A stretch of 10,218 bases of DNA from Promethearchaeota archaeon. GTDB lineage: Archaea; Asgardarchaeota; Lokiarchaeia; Sigyniarchaeales; SOKP01. This document shows, piece after piece, positions 7,431 through 10,218 of this stretch. Numbering within the stretch: the first letter of the stretch is position 1; the number at the start of each line of letters is the position of its first letter. Under the pieces are notes generated by a model. The model was not told the DNA's origin, searched no databases, and saw only the letters and a list, made by a program, of their open reading frames with translations. The translations under genes were made by a program, and so were the position numbers. The DNA is taken from contig JAUWHC010000058.1 of NCBI GenBank assembly GCA_030606095.1, positions 1 through 10,218 on the forward strand, given 5' to 3'.

Positions 7431-7652
7431 TTGGGTAGCCGTGGTGGAAGAAAAGTAATACACTTCTATAATTCAAATGGGGAGTTAAATAACACTATTA
7501 AATTTCTTGAAGAAATTCAAAAAAAAATAAATTATCTTACCTTAAATTGTACAGTTGAAGGAAATTCAATAAAAATCTCATTGTTTGGTCCTAAAGATCT
7601 TCAATATTTAGCAACTGAAAGATTAAAAGAGTTAGCTAATAGATATTTATAA
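7431..7652 (+). CDS. Small hypothetical protein between csl4 and rpo11
   Basis: I do not recognise this 73-residue protein with confidence. It starts at a TTG (7431), the only usual start codon in a frame that opens just after a stop at 7392-7394, 28 nt after csl4. The predicted order is strand (KVIHFYN), helix (about 18-33), strand (LTLNCTVEG), strand (SIKISLFG), helix (54-72). This beta-alpha-beta-beta-alpha order is also that of the KEOPS subunit Pcc1. The phrase VEGNSIKISLFGPKDL is loosely like Pcc1's NxLxIxIxAxDL, but the Pcc1 hallmark ending (LRAxLNSYLRW) is missing, so this is only a guess. The basic N-terminus GSRGGRK could contact nucleic acid. Its position between csl4 and rpo11 and its regular amphipathic pattern support a real gene. 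An upstream T6 run at 7412-7417 might reduce read-through from csl4. Confidence 0.6.
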   Translation: MGSRGGRKVIHFYNSNGELNNTIKFLEEIQKKINYLTLNCTVEGNSIKISLFGPKDLQYLATERLKELANRYL

Positions 7653-7744
7653 AATTTCTTATCTTATTAGTGTTTTAAAACCAAAAAACATTTATTTAAT
7701 TCTAAATTAGAGAAATTAGATTCACAGATTTTGGTAGAATATAG

Positions 7745-8257
7745 GTGACAAAAAAAAAAGTTGGACCAAAGGAAGAAGATAGCGATCTTGAAGACATTAA
7801 AGAAGATTTATTTGACAAGGAAGATATAGATAGCCATTATCCCGATGTATCAAATGATTCTGTGAAAAAGGACGAGGCACCTTCTGCAGAAACAATTGAA
7901 CAGACTGAAAAAGTTGAATCGGAAGAAGAAGTAGAAGAAGAAATAGAACAAGTTCCAGAATTACCAGAATACACAATATTAAAATTAAATATAATAAGTG
8001 GTCCAAGTGACAACGATTATACATTAACCCTTGAAGGCCAGTCGCATGGTTTTTGTAATATCCTTGTAAAACATTTGTTAACGATCGAAGGGGTTGAAGT
8101 TGCGGCCTATAAAATTACAGAAATAGCCATATCCCCACCTCAAATCTTTGTTAGACTCGAAGACGGATACAAATTAAAAGAAATCTTTTACAAAGGAATA
8201 GATGCTTTAAGAAATGAAGTTGCTGAAACCCAGAAATTGTTTAAAAAACTAATGTAA
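7745..8257 (+). CDS. rpo11: RNA polymerase subunit Rpo11/RpoL (Rpb11-like) with acidic N-terminal extension
   Basis: Rpo11 pairs with Rpo3 to form the assembly platform of archaeal RNA polymerase, equivalent to eukaryotic Rpb11 and half of the bacterial alpha dimer. The conserved core is about residues 74-170. It contains YTLTLEGQSHGFCNILVKHL (family E-G-E-x-H-T-x-x-N-x-L), VEVAAYKITE (family VxFAAYxIxHP) and the C-terminal dimer helix from about residue 142. The core is about the length of a complete archaeal Rpo11 (90-100 residues). In front of it lie about 72 extra residues, strongly acidic, predicted disordered, with a Glu cluster at 58-69 and a basic start (KKK at 3-5). The start is the GTG at 7745, the only plausible one, since no other Met occurs before the last residue. 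The Thr usually following His in the GExHT motif is Gly here. Confidence 0.9.
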   Translation: MTKKKVGPKEEDSDLEDIKEDLFDKEDIDSHYPDVSNDSVKKDEAPSAETIEQTEKVESEEEVEEEIEQVPELPEYTILKLNIISGPSDNDYTLTLEGQSHGFCNILVKHLLTIEGVEVAAYKITEIAISPPQIFVRLEDGYKLKEIFYKGIDALRNEVAETQKLFKKLM

Positions 8258-8263
8258 TGAATC

Positions 8264-8270
8264 TTTTTTT
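8264..8270 (+). terminator. T7 run after rpo11
   Basis: Seven consecutive T lie 7 nt after the rpo11 stop (8255-8257) and before the TATA-like element of the next unit. This is a plausible archaeal terminator separating the csl4-rpo11 block from the RNase III-like/DUF99 pair. Confidence 0.4.
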
Positions 8271-8284
8271 CAGTTTTATGAAAA

Positions 8285-8293
8285 GTTTATAAG
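8285..8293 (+). promoter_or_regulatory. TATA box for the RNase III-like/DUF99 unit
   Basis: GTTTATAAG preceded by AAAA looks like a canonical archaeal BRE-TATA. It is centred about 28 nt before the ATG at 8317, predicting a leaderless transcript. This is the best-looking promoter in the window and marks a new transcription unit downstream of rpo11. Confidence 0.55.
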
Positions 8294-8316
8294 AAATTAC
8301 TGATCATCTATTCTTA

Positions 8317-8769
8317 ATGGAACACAATTTTTTATTAAAAGATTTAAACCTTAATCTAACCCAAAAATCTATAGGAACTGATAAAGGGTTAGCTAAGATC
8401 GGAGATTGTATTGTTAATCTTACTTACTCGGTTGCTAAATCCATGTATTTAACGCGTAATAACAATAATAATAAAATTATTCGAACGGGTAAAAAGGTAA
8501 GCAAAACAATTTTGGCAGAAGCTTTAAAAGACGCAAATATGAAAAATTTTGCGAAAAACAGAGCAAACGCTCACGATCTCGCAGACACCGTTGAAGCTAT
8601 TATTGCTTACATCTGGTTTAGTGAAAAAATGGCGATAAAGGAAATTATAAATTTCCTCTCAGATTCTCTTACAGGAGATCTATACGAAAGGCATATCGAA
8701 ATAGAAAACGCTAAGATTGCGTTCACAAAACTCTTAAATCACATTAAAAAATTCTTACCAGAGAATTAA
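8317..8769 (+). CDS. RNase III-domain family protein (archaeal, minimal)
   Basis: The 150-residue protein resembles the short archaeal RNase III-family proteins that have a lone endonuclease domain and no dsRNA-binding domain. The signature helix reads DKGLAKIGDCIVNLTYSVA (22-40), corresponding to ERLEFLGDAVL of RNase III; the catalytic D30 is kept while both Glu positions are replaced by K23 and A26. The second catalytic helix reads HDLADTVEAIIAYIW (86-100), with D90 and E93 matching the DxxEAxIGA motif. Loss of the signature Glu residues also occurs in bacterial Mini-III, so metal-dependent cleavage is possible but reduced or altered activity cannot be excluded. Residues 48-60 form a low-complexity Asn-rich loop (NNNNN). 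The gene has its own promoter and is followed after 2 nt by the DUF99 gene, so the two are surely cotranscribed. Its substrate is unknown; structured RNA is inferred. Confidence 0.78.
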   Translation: MEHNFLLKDLNLNLTQKSIGTDKGLAKIGDCIVNLTYSVAKSMYLTRNNNNNKIIRTGKKVSKTILAEALKDANMKNFAKNRANAHDLADTVEAIIAYIWFSEKMAIKEIINFLSDSLTGDLYERHIEIENAKIAFTKLLNHIKKFLPEN

Positions 8770-8771
8770 GC

Positions 8772-9332
8772 ATGAAGGATTTTCCAATAACAATTGGATT
8801 TGACGATGCAAGATTTGACCTCAAATCACATTCTAAAACTACAGATTTAATAGGGATCGTCTGTCAAGGTGTTAGGATGGTAAGTATGGTTAAAAAAGAA
8901 ATAACAATTGATGGAAGCGACGCTACAGAAGTTTTGATCGAACTCGCTAAACGAAACGAAAAACATATTCAATTCATTTTAACTGACACAATTACATTTG
9001 GCGGATTTAACATTATTGATTTAGATGAAATTTACAGGCGAATAAACAAACCAATCGTAGCTATAACCGAAAGAAAAGTGGATCTTAAGGCTGTCAAAAA
9101 AGCGATTGTTAAGAATTTTCCTAACCGCTATAAAGGAAAACTTCAAAACATAGTTAATGCCGGTAATTTATACGAAACTTTTGTTGAAACGGCAGGTGGA
9201 ATCTCCAAAATTTATTTTCATTCTAAGGGGATTCAATTTTCTGAGGTAGAATCCTTGCTAAAAAAAGTTTGCGTTGATTCAAAAATGCCTGAGCCAGTTC
9301 GACTAGCCCACATAATAGGATATGCCTTATAA
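8772..9332 (+). CDS. DUF99 family protein (endonuclease V-like fold)
   Basis: The 186-residue protein matches archaeal DUF99 (COG1628), a family related to endonuclease V and expected to have an RNase H-like fold. Visible motifs are the start IGFDDARF with D11 and D12, equivalent to the family's IGFDDGPF; the strand IDGSDATEV (46-54), where VDGxDATE is usual; DTITFGGFNIIDL (72-84), matching the family's GxTFAGFNVVD; PIVAITERKVD (94-104); and PEPVRLAH (173-180), the family's conserved C-terminal helix. The length is normal. No DUF99 protein has a settled biochemical role to my knowledge; nucleic-acid repair or RNA processing is inferred from the fold. It starts 2 nt after the RNase III-like gene, so translation is probably coupled. 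It ends 16 nt from the convergent GTPase gene. Confidence 0.9.
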   Translation: MKDFPITIGFDDARFDLKSHSKTTDLIGIVCQGVRMVSMVKKEITIDGSDATEVLIELAKRNEKHIQFILTDTITFGGFNIIDLDEIYRRINKPIVAITERKVDLKAVKKAIVKNFPNRYKGKLQNIVNAGNLYETFVETAGGISKIYFHSKGIQFSEVESLLKKVCVDSKMPEPVRLAHIIGYAL

Positions 9333-9348
9333 AGCTTTCTGTCGAATC

Positions 9349-9825
9349 TTAAAAGGTGGCTATCTCGTATTCTAAAATTTCTTTCATCCTTTCGCGCAAT
9401 TCAGGTCGAATAGCAGACATTCCATAAGTCTTTAGCCCTCCTAACCTTTTCTGAACTTCTTGAGCGCTTAACCTACCAGGTAAATCTTGTTTATTAGCGA
9501 TGGCAATAATTTTGGTTCCTAAGGTGCGTTCAAACCTATTATAAATCTCTTTAGTTTGGTTTACATTTTTCTCGGTTGAATCGCATACTATAACTGCTAA
9601 ACCAGCACCTTTCAAGAAATCCTGCCACATGAACTTAAACCTTTTCTGCCCGCCTAAATCCCATATTGAGCATTTTTTATCGTTTAAAACGGAGTCTTCT
9701 ACTTCTAATCCCACCGTAGGAACTCTTTCTTTTTGGACTTCCCTTCCTTGTAATAAGGATAGCAGTGATGATTTACCAACGTTCTGCTCTCCTATAAAAC
9801 AAATTTTTTTCTTTGTAGAAAACAA
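9349..9825 (-). CDS. Arf-like small GTPase (Asgard Ras-superfamily protein)
   Basis: GTP-binding switch protein of the Ras superfamily, 158 residues. The P-loop GEQNVGKSS is at 12-20 (K18, S19), the switch I threonine is T37 in VPTVGLEVE, and switch II contains WDLGGQ (55-60), the Arf/Sar-type G3 with Gly-Gly-Gln instead of the Ras DTAGQ. NKQD (111-114) is the Arf-type G4 and MSAI (136-139) is G5. All nucleotide-contact motifs are intact, so it should bind and hydrolyse GTP. It lacks Gly2 and the N-terminal amphipathic helix with which Arf proteins bind membranes, has no C-terminal cysteine, and is shorter than Arf (about 180). The start is the TTG at 9825; an in-frame stop lies 18 nt upstream and no other start precedes the P-loop. 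It lies downstream of EF-1-alpha on the same strand, separated by T-runs and a probable promoter of its own. Confidence 0.92.
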   Translation of the reverse strand: MFSTKKKICFIGEQNVGKSSLLSLLQGREVQKERVPTVGLEVEDSVLNDKKCSIWDLGGQKRFKFMWQDFLKGAGLAVIVCDSTEKNVNQTKEIYNRFERTLGTKIIAIANKQDLPGRLSAQEVQKRLGGLKTYGMSAIRPELRERMKEILEYEIATF

Positions 9826-9831
9826 AATTAA

Positions 9832-9838
9832 CCCTTCC
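9832..9838 (-). promoter_or_regulatory. Weak ribosome binding site supporting the TTG start of the Arf-like gene
   Basis: The minus strand reads AGGAAGGG ending about 6 nt before the TTG at 9825. The purine tract resembles a Shine-Dalgarno sequence and has proper spacing. It supports this TTG, which is also the only available start. Most other genes in the window show no such tract. Confidence 0.4.
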
Positions 9839-9910
9839 TAATCAAAAATTACCTTAATTAGAAAAGGCAAGCAATTGCTCAAAAAAGAAAATAATATTCA
9901 CATAATATGA

Positions 9911-9924
9911 AATTTTTATAATTA
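9911..9924 (-). promoter_or_regulatory. Putative TATA box for the Arf-like GTPase gene
   Basis: The minus strand carries TAATTATAAAAATT. A start site about 25 nt downstream would give a leader of roughly 65 nt before the TTG, which fits the presence of a ribosome binding site. This gene would then be transcribed independently of EF-1-alpha. Confidence 0.35.
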
Positions 9925-9929
9925 GTTTA

Positions 9930-9986
9930 ATTAGAAAAAAATGAAAAAATAAATAAAATTAGAGATAAATAAAAAAATCAAAAAAA
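9930..9986 (-). terminator. T-rich terminator region after EF-1-alpha
   Basis: On the minus strand, runs of seven T (9980-9986, 9971-9977 and 9935-9941) and of six T (9944-9949) follow the EF-1-alpha stop within about 60 nt. Repeated U-runs like these are typical intrinsic terminators of strongly transcribed archaeal genes. Confidence 0.5.
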
Positions 9987-9996
9987 GGTTAAATCT

Positions 9997-10218
9997 TTAT
10001 TCCTCTGCTTCCCCTGGCACTAGGTCTTTTACAATCCCCACGCAGGCCGTTCTACCCATATCCCTTACCGCAAACCTCCCAAGTTCGGGGAAATCTTCGT
10101 ATTTTTCAATACAAAGCTTTTTAAGCGGTTGTAATTTGACGATCGCGGCTTCGTTTCTCTTGAGGAATTTCGGATTGTCTTCAATCACAGCACCAGTTTT
10201 TTGATCTAACTTTTTAAT
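9997..10218 (-). CDS. tuf: Elongation factor 1-alpha, C-terminal end (cut by window edge)
   Basis: GTPase that delivers aminoacyl-tRNA to the ribosome. Only the last 73 codons lie in the window; the frame is open to base 10218, so the GTP-binding domain and start are outside. The segment is the end of beta-barrel domain III: ENPKF-like DNPKFLKRNEAAIVKLQP, then the hallmark LGRFAVRDMGRTACVGIVK, matching archaeal/eukaryotic EF-1-alpha GRFAVRDMxxTVAVGVIK. The C-terminus ends shortly after, at PGEAEE, with an acidic tail. It is followed by multiple T-runs. The family assignment is secure, although only the tail is seen. Confidence 0.95.
   Translation of the reverse strand: MKKLDQKTGAVIEDNPKFLKRNEAAIVKLQPLKKLCIEKYEDFPELGRFAVRDMGRTACVGIVKDLVPGEAEE

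Noticed and set aside
8772..9332. Calling the DUF99 gene a true endonuclease V
   Set aside because: The motifs DDARF, DGSDAT, TFGGFN and PEPVRLAH are those of DUF99. The endonuclease V signature motifs are not seen, so only the fold relationship is claimed.
9629..9841. Plus-strand 70-codon frame opposite the GTPase gene
   Set aside because: It is the antisense of the well-supported P-loop and switch regions of the GTPase and encodes nothing recognisable.
9870..9879. Perfect 10-bp palindrome AGCAATTGCT upstream of the Arf-like gene
   Set aside because: About ten such palindromes are expected by chance in 10 kb. It is isolated and has no repeat elsewhere in the gap.

Overview
The window looks like the genome of an Asgard archaeon of the AT-rich, Lokiarchaeia-like kind. 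The genes are compact and intron-free, and nearly all are archaeal/eukaryotic informational or housekeeping genes: a large archaeal/eukaryotic-type STT3 oligosaccharyltransferase, replication factor C small subunit, exosome Csl4, RNA polymerase Rpo11/RpoL, a METTL5-type rRNA methyltransferase and elongation factor 1-alpha. An Arf-type small GTPase sits beside EF-1-alpha; such GTPases are an Asgard hallmark among prokaryotes. The assignment is inferred from gene content, not from phylogeny. I see no mobile element, CRISPR array, tRNA, rRNA or integration scar.

Layout. 1-2632 (-) is the STT3/AglB catalytic subunit, cut by the left edge. Divergent from it, 2825-3670 (+) is tRNA pseudouridine synthase TruA, whose tail overlaps the tail of convergent rfcS (3635-4606, -) by 36 nt. 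Enolase (4722-6026, +) diverges from rfcS across a 115-nt promoter region and converges on a METTL5-like methyltransferase (-, conserved N-terminus reaching 6696). A rightward RNA-metabolism block follows: Csl4 (6806-7402), an unrecognised 73-residue protein (7431-7652), Rpo11/RpoL with a long acidic N-terminal extension (7745-8257), then a separate two-gene unit of an RNase III-like protein (8317-8769) and a DUF99/endonuclease V-like protein (8772-9332). On the minus strand at the right are an Arf-like GTPase (9349-9825) and the C-terminal end of EF-1-alpha (9997-10218), cut by the right edge. No gene-free stretch exceeds 300 bases; the largest gaps are 2633-2824 (divergent promoters) and 9826-9996 (T-rich EF-1-alpha terminator plus GTPase promoter).

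How the genes fit together. METTL5-like methylase, Csl4 and Rpo11 next to one another recall an archaeal neighbourhood linking the RNA exosome, RNA modification and RNA polymerase. The RNase III-like/DUF99 pair adds two nuclease-fold proteins of unknown substrate. Several genes have a TATA-like element 23-33 nt before the start codon, suggesting leaderless or short-leader transcripts.

Most worth a second look: (1) the methyltransferase has no ATG, GTG or TTG that includes its conserved N-terminus, but adding one A to an A8 run would create a perfect TTG start; (2) the acidic arm on Rpo11; (3) the RNase III-like/DUF99 couple; (4) the Arf-like GTPase without a membrane anchor; (5) tandem beta-sandwich repeats at the C-terminus of STT3.
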